Assembly (NCBI RefSeq): GCF_004339745.1 | Contig: NZ_SMGP01000004.1 | Coordinates: 1,099,078-1,163,077, forward strand | Direction: 5' to 3' | Length of the DNA: 64,000 nt | DNA from: Paraburkholderia sp. BL9I2N2 | GTDB taxonomy: Bacteria > Pseudomonadota > Gammaproteobacteria > Burkholderiales > Burkholderiaceae | Shown here: piece after piece, positions 43,788 to 52,991 of the stretch | Layout: every line of letters starts with the position of its first letter | Numbering within the stretch: position 1 is the first letter of the stretch | Notes under the pieces: model-generated | What the model was told of the DNA's origin: nothing | What the model saw: the letters and a program-made list of their open reading frames with translations, nothing else | Database searches by the model: none | Position numbers and translations under genes: made by a program

Positions 43788-43942
43788 GGGATTGGAGCGC
43801 GGCAGACGTTTCGCGGATGCCGCGTTTTGGAAGGTAGGGCCCGCCGGCATGCCGGTGAGGGCCGCGCGGTATCCATAAAGGCCGCCTTTGTCCTGCTGGG
43901 CAAAGGCGGTCACCAACGAGTTGAACACGAAGGAGACGACTC

Positions 43943-45262
43943 ATGTTCACGCATGCCGAGCCTACGACTGGCAATATTTCGACGGCGCAAAAAGACGTGC
44001 GCGCGTATGCATGGGTGGTATTTGTTTTGACGGTCGGGTTGCTGCTCTCCGACTATATGTCGCGACAGGTCCTGAATGCGGTGTTTCCGATGCTCAAGGC
44101 CACATGGCACCTGTCCGACACGCGGCTCGGTTCGCTGAGCAGTGTGGTCGCGCTGATGGTCGGCGTGCTCACGTTTCCGCTGTCGGTGCTCGCCGACCGC
44201 TGGGGCCGCGTGAAGAGCATTGTCCTGATGGCGGCGATCTGGAGTCTCGCGACGCTCGGCTGCGCGCTTTCGACGAATTATGGCGAGATGCTGCTCGCGC
44301 GCGCCTTCGTTGGGATCGGTGAAGCCGCCTATGGCAGTGTCGGCATCGCGGTCGTCCTGAGCATCTTTCCGGCACGGCTGCGCTCCACGCTCACCGCAGC
44401 GTTCATGGCCGGCGGCGCTCTCGGTTCAGTGCTGGGCATGGCGCTGGGCGGGGCAGTCGCGGCTCACCTGGGCTGGCGCGCGGCGTTTGGCGCGATGGCG
44501 GCCTTGGGGATCATACTGGTCGTCATCTACCGGTTTGCCATCACCGAAGAGCGGCTCGCGCCGCTGCAGCCGGCAAACGCGCGCCGTCAGACACAGGGCG
44601 CCGGTATGCGCTTGAGCTTGCGCAGCTTGATGCAGGGGCTCTTTTCGACCAACTCGGTCGTGTGCGCCTACGTCGGCAGCGGCATCCATCTGCTGGTTCC
44701 GGCGGCCGTATGGGCGTGGATGCCCAGCTTCCTGAACCGCTACTACGGCATGTCCACTGGCAAGGCGGCCATGAGCGCGTCCGCGTTCGTGCTGGCCACC
44801 GCTTTCGGCATGGTGGTGTGCGGAAATCTGACCGACCGGCTCAGCAAGCATGGGCGGGAAAGGAAGTGGAGCGCTGCCGTCGCCTTCTGCCTGCTCTGCT
44901 TCGTGCTGCTGATGGTCGGTTTCCGGATGCCGCCGGGTCCGGCGCAACTCATCGTGATCGGCGCCGGCATGTTTTTCTGCGCAGGCGCGACCGGCCCCTC
45001 GGGGGCGATGGTTGCGAATCTCACCCCACCGTCGATCCATGCGTCGGCGTTTGCCACCCTGACGTTGGCGAACAATCTGCTGGGGCTGGCACCCGCTGCC
45101 ATCCTGACGGGCATCGTGGCCGACCGGATCGGGCTCGTCGGCGCGTTGCAACTCGTGCCGTTTGCACCCCTTGTCGCGGCGGTCGCTTTCTACATCGGCA
45201 AGCGGACCTATGGCGCCGATGTCGATCGCGTGAATGCCCTGCGTGAACAGGCCGGGGGCTGA
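43943..45262 (+). CDS. MFS transporter
   Basis: A 439-residue, 12-helix major facilitator. It shows the loop 2-3 motif LSVLADRWGRVKS, a second-half equivalent NLTDRLSKHGRE, and a central cytosolic loop (about 200-230). GGAG lies 8-9 bases before ATG 43943. It is likely an uptake system for the substrate of the surrounding catabolic genes, judged by position. Confidence 0.9.
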   Translation: MFTHAEPTTGNISTAQKDVRAYAWVVFVLTVGLLLSDYMSRQVLNAVFPMLKATWHLSDTRLGSLSSVVALMVGVLTFPLSVLADRWGRVKSIVLMAAIWSLATLGCALSTNYGEMLLARAFVGIGEAAYGSVGIAVVLSIFPARLRSTLTAAFMAGGALGSVLGMALGGAVAAHLGWRAAFGAMAALGIILVVIYRFAITEERLAPLQPANARRQTQGAGMRLSLRSLMQGLFSTNSVVCAYVGSGIHLLVPAAVWAWMPSFLNRYYGMSTGKAAMSASAFVLATAFGMVVCGNLTDRLSKHGRERKWSAAVAFCLLCFVLLMVGFRMPPGPAQLIVIGAGMFFCAGATGPSGAMVANLTPPSIHASAFATLTLANNLLGLAPAAILTGIVADRIGLVGALQLVPFAPLVAAVAFYIGKRTYGADVDRVNALREQAGG

Positions 45263-45375
45263 CCCGACGGTCCTCCGCGAGCTTTAAACCTGGCGGGTGC
45301 GCCTGAGAGCAGGACGGGCAGCCCCATCACAGGCCAAATAAATTTGCAGTTCGAGTAAAGGATAGGAGATTCGAT

Positions 45376-46356
45376 ATGGCAAAAGCAGTGCGTTTCCATG
45401 AAACCGGTGGTCCCGAAGTCTTGCGCTATGAAAACGTTGAAGTGGGCGACCCCGGCCGCGGACAGATCCGCTTGCGCCATGAGGCAGTGGGCCTGAATTT
45501 CGCCGACACCTACTTCCGCAGCGGCCTGTACCCCGTGCCGCTCCCTGCGGGCATGGGTGTCGAGGCTGCCGGTGTGGTCGAGGCAATCGGCCCCGACGTG
45601 ACCAACGTCGCAGTCGGCGATCGCGTGACCTACACGGGCTTTCTCAACACACTCGGCGCGTACAGCACTGAACGCCTCGTCCCGGCGGCGCCGCTCATCA
45701 AGCTGCCGGATGCGATCTCCTGCGAAACGGCTGCCGGCATGACGATGCGAGGTCTGACCTCGTCGTACCTGATGCGCCGCATTCACGATTTCAAGGCGGG
45801 CGACACCATCCTGCTGCATGCCGCCGCCGGTGGTGTCGGCCTGATTGTGTCGCAGTGGGCGAAGCTGCTGGGTCTCACCGTGATCGGCACGGTTTCGAAT
45901 GAGGCCAAGGGCGAGATGGCCCGTGCGCATGGCTGCGACCACATCGTCTACTACGGACGGGAGGACGTCGCGAAGCGCGTGCGCGAACTGACCAACGGCG
46001 TCGGCGTGAACGTCGTGTTCGACAGCGTCGGCAAGGATACCTTCGAGGCGTCGCTCGATTCGCTCAGGCGCCGTGGCCTGATGGTCTGCGTCGGCACGGC
46101 GTCGGGGCCAATCCCGCCGTTCAATCCCCAGCTTCTGGCGATGAAGGGCTCGCTCTACCTGACGCGCCCCGCGCTGGCGGACTACATCGCCGACCCCGCG
46201 GAAAAGGACGAACTCGCCGGCGAACTCTTCGGGCATGTCGCCGCAGGCCGCATCAAGATCGAACTCAACCAGCGTTACGCGCTGGAGGACGCGGCGCAGG
46301 CCCACCGCGATCTTGAATCGCGCAAGACGACTGGCTCGTCAGTCTTCGTCATCTGA
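45376..46356 (+). CDS. NADPH:quinone oxidoreductase, zinc-free MDR type
   Basis: A 326-residue enzyme of the QorA/zeta-crystallin class. It starts KAVRFHETGGPEVLRYENVE, has GEVG-type contacts (PAGMGVEAAGVVEAIG) and the NADPH-binding fold HAAAGGVGLIVSQWAKLLG, with no structural zinc Cys cluster. The family reduces quinones or enones with NADPH. The ribosome site AGGAG precedes ATG 45376. Within this operon it may reduce an enoyl or quinoid intermediate (inference). Confidence 0.92.
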   Translation: MAKAVRFHETGGPEVLRYENVEVGDPGRGQIRLRHEAVGLNFADTYFRSGLYPVPLPAGMGVEAAGVVEAIGPDVTNVAVGDRVTYTGFLNTLGAYSTERLVPAAPLIKLPDAISCETAAGMTMRGLTSSYLMRRIHDFKAGDTILLHAAAGGVGLIVSQWAKLLGLTVIGTVSNEAKGEMARAHGCDHIVYYGREDVAKRVRELTNGVGVNVVFDSVGKDTFEASLDSLRRRGLMVCVGTASGPIPPFNPQLLAMKGSLYLTRPALADYIADPAEKDELAGELFGHVAAGRIKIELNQRYALEDAAQAHRDLESRKTTGSSVFVI

Positions 46357-46366
46357 GGAGAACACC

Positions 46367-47215
46367 ATGCGAGTCGAACAATTGACATGCGCCATCGGCG
46401 CCGAACTGGTCGGCGTGAATCTTGCCGACGCCGTCGACGATGACGGCCTGTTCGCGGAGATCCGTGCGGCGCTGCTCGAACACCGGGTGCTGTTTCTGCG
46501 CGACCAGGACATCTCGCGCGCCGAGCATCTTGCGTTTGCGCGCCGTTTCGGCGAGCTGGAGGACCATCCCGTCGCCGGCAGCGACCCGGAGCATCCGGGC
46601 CTCGTACGCATCTACAAGAACCCGGATCAGCCTAACGACCGGTATGAAAACGCGTGGCATGCGGATGCCACCTGGCGCGAGGCGCCGCAGTTCGGCGCTG
46701 TCCTGCGCTGCGTGGAGTGCCCGCCCGTCGGCGGCGACACGATGTGGGCAAACATGGTGCTCGCCTACGAGAACTTGCCGGACCACATCAAGGCCCAGAT
46801 TGCAGATCTGCGCGCCCGCCACAGCATCGAGGCGAGCTTTGGTGCCGCGATGCCGATCGAAAAACGTCTCGCTCTTAAGGCGCAATTTCCGGATGCGGAG
46901 CATCCAGTTGTGCGCACGCACCCGGAGACCGGTGAGGAGGTGTTGTTCGTGAGCGCCTTCACCACCCATTTCACCAATTACCACACGCCGGCGCGCGTGC
47001 GCTTCGGGCAGGACGCCAATCCGGGCGCGGGTGACCTGCTGCGCTATCTCATCAGCCAGGCGTACATCCCCGAGTACCAGGTCCGCTGGCGCTGGAAACC
47101 CAACAGCATCGCGATCTGGGATAACCGCAGCACACAGCACTATGCCGTGATGGATTACCCGCCGTGTCACCGCAAGATGGAGCGCGCCGGAATCGTTGGT
47201 GACCGGCCGTACTGA
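46367..47215 (+). CDS. TauD/TfdA-family Fe(II)/2-oxoglutarate dioxygenase
   Basis: A 282-residue oxygenase with the metal triad His98, Asp100 (WHADATW) and His258 (STQHYAVMDYPP). The 2-oxoglutarate-binding Arg is likely the one in KMERAGIVG. The opening ELVGVNLADAVDDD and LLEHRVLFLRDQDIS match TauD/TfdA. Such enzymes hydroxylate or cleave sulfonates, aryloxyacetates, carnitine precursors or similar. ATG 46367 follows GAGGAG, 10 bases after the oxidoreductase stop. The substrate is unknown. Confidence 0.93.
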   Translation: MRVEQLTCAIGAELVGVNLADAVDDDGLFAEIRAALLEHRVLFLRDQDISRAEHLAFARRFGELEDHPVAGSDPEHPGLVRIYKNPDQPNDRYENAWHADATWREAPQFGAVLRCVECPPVGGDTMWANMVLAYENLPDHIKAQIADLRARHSIEASFGAAMPIEKRLALKAQFPDAEHPVVRTHPETGEEVLFVSAFTTHFTNYHTPARVRFGQDANPGAGDLLRYLISQAYIPEYQVRWRWKPNSIAIWDNRSTQHYAVMDYPPCHRKMERAGIVGDRPY

Positions 47216-47222
47216 TCGCATC

Positions 47223-47783
47223 ATGACTCTCGATATGACACCAACCATCCTGATGGTGCCGGGCTTGCGCGACCACGTCGCGGAGCATTGGCAAACACTG
47301 CTGGAGCGGATGCTGCCCAAGGCCGCCTCAGTGCCGCCGCTCGAGCGCGACAAGCTCAGTTGCGCGGCGCGCGTCGCAGCGCTCGATGCCGCGCTCGCGA
47401 AAATCCATGGCCCGGTGATCCTCGTCGCGCATAGCGCGGGCGTGATGATCACGGCGCACTGGGCCCAGCAACACAGCCGCAGGATTCACGGCGCGCTGCT
47501 CGCCGCTCCTGCCGACCTGGAGACGCCGCTGCCGGCGGGCTATCCGGCCATCGATGAACTGGCCCAGAACGGCTGGCATCCGGTTCCACGCAAGCCGCTG
47601 CCGTTCCCGAGCATCGTCGGCGCGAGCCGCAACGATCCGCTCGCGCAGTTCGAACGTGTCGCGACGATGGCGAAAAACTGGGGCAGTCGTCTCGTCGACC
47701 TCGGCGAAGTCGGTCACCTGAATCCGGCTGCAGGGTTTGGTGAATGGGCGATGGCGCAGACACTGATCAATGAGCTTGTCTGA
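47223..47783 (+). CDS. RBBP9/YdeN-type alpha/beta hydrolase
   Basis: A 186-residue serine hydrolase of the RBBP9 family: an opening ILMVPGLRDHVAEHWQ, the nucleophile Ser71 in LVAHSAGV, an acid near NDPLAQFE and the His in GEVGHLNP. Starts 7 bases after the dioxygenase stop; ATG 47223 is preferred to 47196, with 47235 possible. It may hydrolyse an ester made in the pathway (inference). Confidence 0.88.
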   Translation: MTLDMTPTILMVPGLRDHVAEHWQTLLERMLPKAASVPPLERDKLSCAARVAALDAALAKIHGPVILVAHSAGVMITAHWAQQHSRRIHGALLAAPADLETPLPAGYPAIDELAQNGWHPVPRKPLPFPSIVGASRNDPLAQFERVATMAKNWGSRLVDLGEVGHLNPAAGFGEWAMAQTLINELV

Positions 47784-47969
47784 TCAGAACCGGACCTGCA
47801 CAGCCAGATCGGGACGCGAGCGAGCGGGCCTTCCTGGTGAGCGAAACCTTCTTCGACTTCATCTGCCCGCGGTGCCTTATCGGCAAGCGCAATCCGGATG
47901 AGGCCGTGTCCCGCTCGCAGCGATGCTGGCAGTCATGGTGTTTGCAGTCCAAAGCTAAAGGAACAGGGA

Positions 47970-48326
47970 ATGTCACGTCAGATACCGGTTGGAGTGGTCG
48001 ATGAACTCGCGCCAGGCCAGCGCAAACTGGCCTTCGCCGATGGCCGCGGCATTGTCCTGTTCAACATCGACGGCACGATCCACGCCATCGACAACGCATG
48101 TCCCCACAACGGGGCGTCGATCGCAAGCGGTCAGCTCGACGGGGGCGTGCTGCGCTGCCCGGCGCACGGTCTGCGCTTCGACGTGCGCACCGGCTGCATG
48201 CCGGGCGTAGGCGGGTTGAGCCTGACGACTTTCCCGGTTCGGGCCGTCGACGGGAAGCTGGTCGTGAGTCTCGAGGACCCGGTCGCCGGTCCCGCGCCGG
48301 CACCGGTGGGCAATTCGGCGCCGTGA
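47970..48326 (+). CDS. Rieske [2Fe-2S] ferredoxin
   Basis: A 118-residue protein with the Rieske signature C-x-H (Cys44, His46 in CPHNGAS) and C-x2-H (Cys63, His66 in CPAHGLRF). AAAGGA lies 8 bases before ATG 47970. It would carry electrons to an oxygenase, but no large Rieske oxygenase subunit or reductase is near, so its partner is unclear. Confidence 0.9.
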   Translation: MSRQIPVGVVDELAPGQRKLAFADGRGIVLFNIDGTIHAIDNACPHNGASIASGQLDGGVLRCPAHGLRFDVRTGCMPGVGGLSLTTFPVRAVDGKLVVSLEDPVAGPAPAPVGNSAP

Positions 48327-48367
48327 TCCGGGCCGTGCGGGAACATACAGCTATTTAGGGGAACAGA

Positions 48368-50044
48368 ATGCAAGGTTTGATGATGCAGCAACCGCTGCTG
48401 GTTGCTTCGCTGCTCATGCACGCGGAACGCCATCACGGCGACCAGGAGATCGTGTCACGACGGGTCGAAGGCGACATTCACCGGTATCGGTACCGGGATT
48501 TTGCGCAACGCGCGCGCCGCATGGCAAATGCCCTCGCGAGCCTCGGCATCGAGCCGGGCGAGCGGGTAGGGACGCTCGCGTGGAACGGCTACCGGCACAT
48601 GGAGCTTTATTTCGCCGTATCCGGGGCGGGGTCCGTGTTGCATACGCTCAACCCCCGGCTCCACGTCGACCAGCTCGCGTACATCATCGAACATGCGGAA
48701 GATCGCGTTGTGTTCTTTGACCTGACGTTTCTGCCGCTGATCGAGAGCGTCGCGCCGCGGGTCAAGAGTCCGAAGGTCTTCGTTGCCATGACCGATCGCG
48801 CGCACATGCCGCGAGACCATGAGCTGCCGGCGAGGCTGCTGTGCTACGAGGATCTCGTCAACGGTCAAAGCGACGTTTTCGACTGGCCTCTGCTGGACGA
48901 AAACAGCGCGTCATCGCTGTGCTACACGTCCGGGACGACCGGCAATCCGAAGGGGGTGCTATACAGCCATCGCTCGACCCTGCTGCACACCTACGCGGCG
49001 GCGCTGCCGGATGCGCTGAACTGTTCGGCGCGCGACTCGATCCTCCCGGTCGTGCCGATGTTCCATGTCAACGCGTGGGGACTGCCGTATATCGCCTGCA
49101 TGGTGGGTGCGAAGCTGGTGTTTCCAGGGCCGGCGCTGGACGGCCAATCGCTCCATGAACTGATCGAGGACGAACAGGTCACGCTCTCGGCCGGCGTGCC
49201 GACAGTCTGGCAGGGACTGCTTGCGCATGTCGACGCGATCAAGGGTTCGTTCTCGTCGATGAAGCGCACGATTATCGGCGGCGCTCCCTGCCCGACAGCG
49301 ATGACGGCGGCGTTCCAGGAGCGCCATCACGTCGACGTCGTGCACGCATGGGGTATGACGGAATTGAGCCCGGTTGGCACCGTCTGCAGTTTCAAGGCAC
49401 ATCAGGTGTCTCTGCCCGCGGCGCAACGCTACGCGCTTCAGGCGAAGCAGGGGCGCCCGGTGTTCGGCATCGACATGAAAATCGTCGACCTGCAAGGCAA
49501 CGCGTTGCCGTGGGACGACACCGCGACTGGCGACCTTCTCGTGCGCGGTCATTGGGTCACGCGGGAGTATTTCGGCAGTGACGACACACCGGCGCTGCGC
49601 GACGGCTGGTTCCCGACCGGTGACGTCGCCAGGATCGATCCCGACGGCTTCATGCAGATTACGGATCGCAGCAAGGACGTCATCAAGTCCGGCGGCGAAT
49701 GGATCAGTTCGACCGACATCGAAAACGTCGCGTACCTGCACCCCGAAGTCACGACGGCGGTATGCATCGCCGCGCGGCATCCGAAGTGGGACGAGCGGCC
49801 GCTGCTGCTGATCGTGAGGAAGCCGGGCAGCACGCTCGCCGCGGACGAACTGCTCACGTTCTTTGACGATCGGGTTGCGAAGTGGTGGAAGCCGGACGCC
49901 GTGTTGTTCGTCGACTCGGTTCCGCTCGGTGCCACGGGCAAGGTGCTCAAGAACCGCCTGCGGGATCAGTTCGGCGACTACTACCTGCCGGCCTCAGATA
50001 CCGACTTGGCAACAACACAGTTTCATTCGAACAACAAGTCATAA
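48368..50044 (+). CDS. AMP-forming acyl-CoA ligase
   Basis: A 558-residue adenylate-forming enzyme of the medium/long-chain acyl-CoA synthetase type. The P-loop is YTSGTTGNPKGVLYSHRS, the A5 motif is WGMTELSPVG, A7 and A8 are visible in DGWFPTGDVARIDPDGFMQI and RSKDVIKSGGEWISS, and the catalytic Lys lies in GATGKVLKNRLRDQ. It activates a carboxylic acid with ATP to its CoA ester. In this cluster it could act on the acid made by the oxygenase or released by BKACE. Confidence 0.92.
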   Translation: MQGLMMQQPLLVASLLMHAERHHGDQEIVSRRVEGDIHRYRYRDFAQRARRMANALASLGIEPGERVGTLAWNGYRHMELYFAVSGAGSVLHTLNPRLHVDQLAYIIEHAEDRVVFFDLTFLPLIESVAPRVKSPKVFVAMTDRAHMPRDHELPARLLCYEDLVNGQSDVFDWPLLDENSASSLCYTSGTTGNPKGVLYSHRSTLLHTYAAALPDALNCSARDSILPVVPMFHVNAWGLPYIACMVGAKLVFPGPALDGQSLHELIEDEQVTLSAGVPTVWQGLLAHVDAIKGSFSSMKRTIIGGAPCPTAMTAAFQERHHVDVVHAWGMTELSPVGTVCSFKAHQVSLPAAQRYALQAKQGRPVFGIDMKIVDLQGNALPWDDTATGDLLVRGHWVTREYFGSDDTPALRDGWFPTGDVARIDPDGFMQITDRSKDVIKSGGEWISSTDIENVAYLHPEVTTAVCIAARHPKWDERPLLLIVRKPGSTLAADELLTFFDDRVAKWWKPDAVLFVDSVPLGATGKVLKNRLRDQFGDYYLPASDTDLATTQFHSNNKS

Positions 50045-50047
50045 ATT

Positions 50048-50063
50048 GCCGGGTCTACCCGGC
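50048..50063 (+). terminator. Stem-loop between ligase and porin genes
   Basis: GCCGGG, loop TCTA, CCCGGC: a perfect stem in the 44-base gap. No U-tract, so it may be an RNA processing or attenuation point rather than a full stop. Confidence 0.3.
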
Positions 50064-50088
50064 GCGCCCCACACTCGGAGGAGACGCA

Positions 50089-51234
50089 ATGAAATTAAAA
50101 TCGTATAGCTCGGCAGTGCTGCTAGTGTTTTCCGCAGCGGCCCATTCCCAGTCGTCGGTTACGCTCTATGGCGTACTCGATACGGGACTTCTGTATCAGA
50201 GCACCTCGGCCGCAACCTTTCTGCCGAACGCGCGTAACCTGGGGCATGTCTATCAGCTCAAGGACGGCGGAATCTATTCCAGCTTCTGGGGCCTGAAGGG
50301 AAGCGAGGACATCGGCGCCGGCTACAAGATCACGTTCAAGCTGCAAGGCACGTTCAACACCACGAACGGCAAGTTCGGGCTGTCCGATACGCCGGGCACG
50401 ACCGCGATCTTCAACCAGTTTGCGACAATCGGCGCGACCGGGCCGTTTGGCACGTTCGACGCCGGCCGCCAGATCATCCCGATGATCTACGCCATGGCGG
50501 AAACCGATGTACGCGGCGCGCAGTATTTCGGCAGTATTCTGACCGCGTGGCTGGGTGTCAATCAGGCAGCCGGCTGGCCCGGCACCAGCACGAACGCTCC
50601 AATCGGCGCCCTCTATGACAGCAACGCGCTGGTCTACAATTCGCCGAAATTCTATGGTGCGTCGCTTGCGCTCGAGTACGCGCCGGGTGGCGTCGCGGGA
50701 CAGTTCCAGGGCGGCACGCGTGAGTCGGCTGTACTCAAGTATTCGAATTACGGTCTGAACCTGTCCGCTGTGTATTACAACGGACATGACACCAATCCGT
50801 TTCCGCAGAACTTTCCGGCGGCTCCGGCTGTGCCTGCGACAGGCGAGAGCAACAACCGTTTCTATTATTTCGGTGCGATGTATACGATCAGCGGGTTTTC
50901 ATTATCCGCCTCGTACGCCATCGGCAAAAACCCCGCGAAGAGCAATACCGTCGACTTCGAAATGGCGTCGGGCGGCCTCGGCTACCAGTTCAATCCGCGC
51001 TTCAAGATCACGTCCGGCTACTACTACCTGAAGGACCGGAACAATTCAGCGAATCACTCGAGCGAATTCGCAGTGGGTGCCGAATACAACCTGTCCCAAA
51101 GGACCAAGGCGTACGCGCAAGTCGGCTATGTCGACAACAAGGGGACGATGAACCAGACGATCATCTATGGGAATCCGGTTGCGCCGGGTGTCTCCACCAC
51201 TGCGGCCATGGTCGGCATTCGCCATAGCTTCTGA
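50089..51234 (+). CDS. Gram-negative porin (porin_4 family)
   Basis: A 381-residue general porin. The signal peptide (SSAVLLVFSAAAHS) precedes QSSVTLYGVLDTGLLYQ, the typical start of Burkholderiaceae OmpC-like porins. Many alternating strands follow (SSFWGLKGSEDIGAGYKITF), and it ends MVGIRHSF with the terminal Phe needed for outer-membrane assembly. Its ATG has GGAGGAG upstream. The last gene of the catabolic run except for the BON protein, it likely admits the substrate. Confidence 0.95.
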   Translation: MKLKSYSSAVLLVFSAAAHSQSSVTLYGVLDTGLLYQSTSAATFLPNARNLGHVYQLKDGGIYSSFWGLKGSEDIGAGYKITFKLQGTFNTTNGKFGLSDTPGTTAIFNQFATIGATGPFGTFDAGRQIIPMIYAMAETDVRGAQYFGSILTAWLGVNQAAGWPGTSTNAPIGALYDSNALVYNSPKFYGASLALEYAPGGVAGQFQGGTRESAVLKYSNYGLNLSAVYYNGHDTNPFPQNFPAAPAVPATGESNNRFYYFGAMYTISGFSLSASYAIGKNPAKSNTVDFEMASGGLGYQFNPRFKITSGYYYLKDRNNSANHSSEFAVGAEYNLSQRTKAYAQVGYVDNKGTMNQTIIYGNPVAPGVSTTAAMVGIRHSF

Positions 51235-51264
51235 TCCCGTCACCCTCATGAACCGGAGTAATTT

Positions 51265-51633
51265 ATGAAAGCAATCACACTCGCGCTGGTGGCCGCCGCA
51301 TTCGTTGCGGTATCCACGACGGCGTGGTCCCAGACCGGTGAAGCAGCCAGTGCGCAAGGTGCGTCCGCGACGGCGGCATCGGGCTCCGTGGCTCCCGCGG
51401 GCAGGAAAGCGGACCATGCCCTGCGCCGCAGGATTTATGCCGCCTTCGGCAAGGACAAGGAGATCAGCGCCGGAGACATCAGTGTCATCGCGAAAGACGG
51501 CGCGGTGACGCTGAATGGCACGGTCACCGAAGCTGCCCAGATCGGCAAAGCCGAGGCGATCGCGAGGGGCGTTTCCGGAGTGACGTCGGTGACCAACAAG
51601 CTGACGGTGAGGAAGCCGCTTGGCGGCATGTAA
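51265..51633 (+). CDS. BON-domain periplasmic protein
   Basis: A 122-residue protein with a signal peptide ending AWSQ, an Ala/Ser linker and one BON domain (about 48-118): LRRRIYAAFGKDKEISAGDI, AVTLNGTVTEAAQIGKAEAI and GVTSVTNKLTVRKP. BON domains bind phospholipid or peptidoglycan in the periplasm; OsmY is a stress-induced example. A similar protein may begin at 63858. Confidence 0.92.
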   Translation: MKAITLALVAAAFVAVSTTAWSQTGEAASAQGASATAASGSVAPAGRKADHALRRRIYAAFGKDKEISAGDISVIAKDGAVTLNGTVTEAAQIGKAEAIARGVSGVTSVTNKLTVRKPLGGM

Positions 51634-51657
51634 GCTGCAATAGCCAGGCATGGAGTA

Positions 51658-51687
51658 CGGCGAGGCCGAAGACAACTGGCCTCGCCG
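51658..51687 (+). terminator. Strong stem-loop after the BON gene
   Basis: A perfect 10-pair stem, CGGCGAGGCC with GGCCTCGCCG, around a 10-base loop, starting 25 bases after the stop codon. It lacks a U-tract. Its place at the end of the catabolic run suggests a terminator or mRNA-end stabiliser. Confidence 0.5.
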
Positions 51688-51789
51688 GGTTCCACCCATA
51701 TAGGGCGACACCCGATCAGGCGGTTTCGCGCAGCCCTGGTCTCCTTGCGAGATGATCGTATTTGCCAGGACTTCGTCCGAGAGGCGCTG

Positions 51790-52200
51790 CGCCACTGAAA
51801 GCGTGGATCCTTGATCTGCCGAGCTTTGATCCAGCCATGCAGGAACTGAACTGGCGGTACGAAGCCGAGTGACAAATGACGTCGACTGCGCTAATAAAAC
51901 ACTCGCGTGTATTCGAACTGGTCCGCAGCGACTTCCTGATGGGTGCGATAGTGCGTTAGCAGGCACCCGTTCGTTCTTTAGGCTGTTAAAGAAGGTCTTC
52001 ATCAGTACATTTCCAACAATTACCCTTGCCGCTCATCGAGCAGCGCATCCGCTGGAAGTCGAGGCTAGCAAATTGGGTGCCTCCGTCCGAACGATACCGC
52101 GCGCCGGGTTGAGGCCGAAGCTGAAACCTCCAGCAGATTGCAGCTTGTGTTTCGAGTCCGTCACGACACGATAACGACGCTTGTGGCCCGGGTCGCAGGA
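51790..52200 (-). mobile_element. Decayed IS3-family transposase (orfB remnant)
   Basis: Reading on the reverse strand, pieces of an IS3-type integrase core appear in order but in different frames: HKRRYRVVTDSKHKL (near 52170), RYRSDGGTQFASLDF with the second DDE Asp (near 52090), CSMSGKGNCW, MKTFFNSLKNERV (ends near 51964), HYRTHQEVAADQFEYTRVFY, a TAG stop, then SRRHLSLGFVPPVQF and WIKARQIKDPR (to about 51792). The usual Glu after the Met of MESFF/METFF is Lys here. Much of the core and all of orfA are missing. Dead element. Confidence 0.75.
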
Positions 52201-52272
52201 CAAAGGCAGGCAAAGGCCGCAATAGCGAACTAATATGTTTTGGGAAACCGGTCGCAAATGTTGGAGGTCCCG

Positions 52273-52485
52273 ATGAAGAAATCTGAAAGACGGGTTGCGA
52301 TTGCATTAGTGGGCATCGCCATCTGGCTCAGTGGTCTCTATTTCGCCATTACCGGACTGGTCTATGACCGCAGCATGGAATACCGGTACGGCGCGCTCGC
52401 CATTTTCGTTGGCGTGGCGATCGCGGTCATTGCGCTGAACCTGATTTCGATTCCCGGCTTGCCGCGCAAGAAAAAGCAGACCTAG
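52273..52485 (+). CDS. Small two-helix membrane protein
   Basis: A 70-residue protein with two membrane segments (VAIALVGIAIWLSGLYFAIT and LAIFVGVAIAVIALNLI), a short loop with YDRSMEYRYG and a basic tail (PRKKKQT). GGAGG lies 5 bases before ATG 52273. Its layout matches the gene at 39001. It sits between two transposase remnants, yet looks intact. The function is unknown. Confidence 0.65.
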   Translation: MKKSERRVAIALVGIAIWLSGLYFAITGLVYDRSMEYRYGALAIFVGVAIAVIALNLISIPGLPRKKKQT

Positions 52486-52605
52486 CAATAGCAGCGTGCT
52501 CACTGCTCACCGGAAGCCGGCGCAGGTGTGGTTTCGTTTTTCTTTTTCGTCTGATCGCGCGTATCGCTCTTCGCTTCACGCGTCTTTCTGCGCTGCCCGC
52601 CGCGT

Positions 52606-52801
52606 GTCAACTTCGTCGAGCAAGACCATCGGGCGATCAAGCGGCGCACCCGACCCATGCTGGAGTTCAACACTTTTCGCTGCGCCCGGATTCTTCCTGG
52701 CGGCATCGAAGTGATGCATACGATCGCCAAAAGAACAGATGAAGTGCGCTCGTGGAACCCATCCGTCCACCGCGGATCAATTCTACGAACTGGCAATATA
52801 A
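52606..52801 (+). mobile_element. C-terminal remnant of an IS6-family transposase
   Basis: One frame reads VNFVEQDHRAIKRRTRPMLE, FNTFRCARILPGGIEVMHTI, the conserved end of IS6/IS26-like transposases. A small indel near 52729-52734 shifts the frame, after which QMKCARGTHPSTADQFYELA reads to a TAA at 52799. About 40 bases further on, TTACTGCAACAACACC (reverse complement GGTGTTGTTGCAGTAA) resembles an IS6 terminal repeat. The catalytic core and left end are gone. Confidence 0.7.
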
Positions 52802-52991
52802 GCAGTGCTTCCCATATCGATCACCTTTCGGCTGCGAGCCTTACTGCAACAACACCCCGAGCGGGCATCGGTTTATGGTGATGTATGCTTTAACCGCACG
52901 AAGCGCAGTTCGGGTGCGCCAAGGCTTTCGTAATAGCGTTAGCCCGGGGCGATCCAGCTCTCACAGAGGTGACCTCTCGGAAGGGATCTCC

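Noticed and set aside
42717..43928. A 403-codon reverse frame across the BKACE gene
   Set aside because: Antisense shadow; the forward gene carries the metal motif and a good start.
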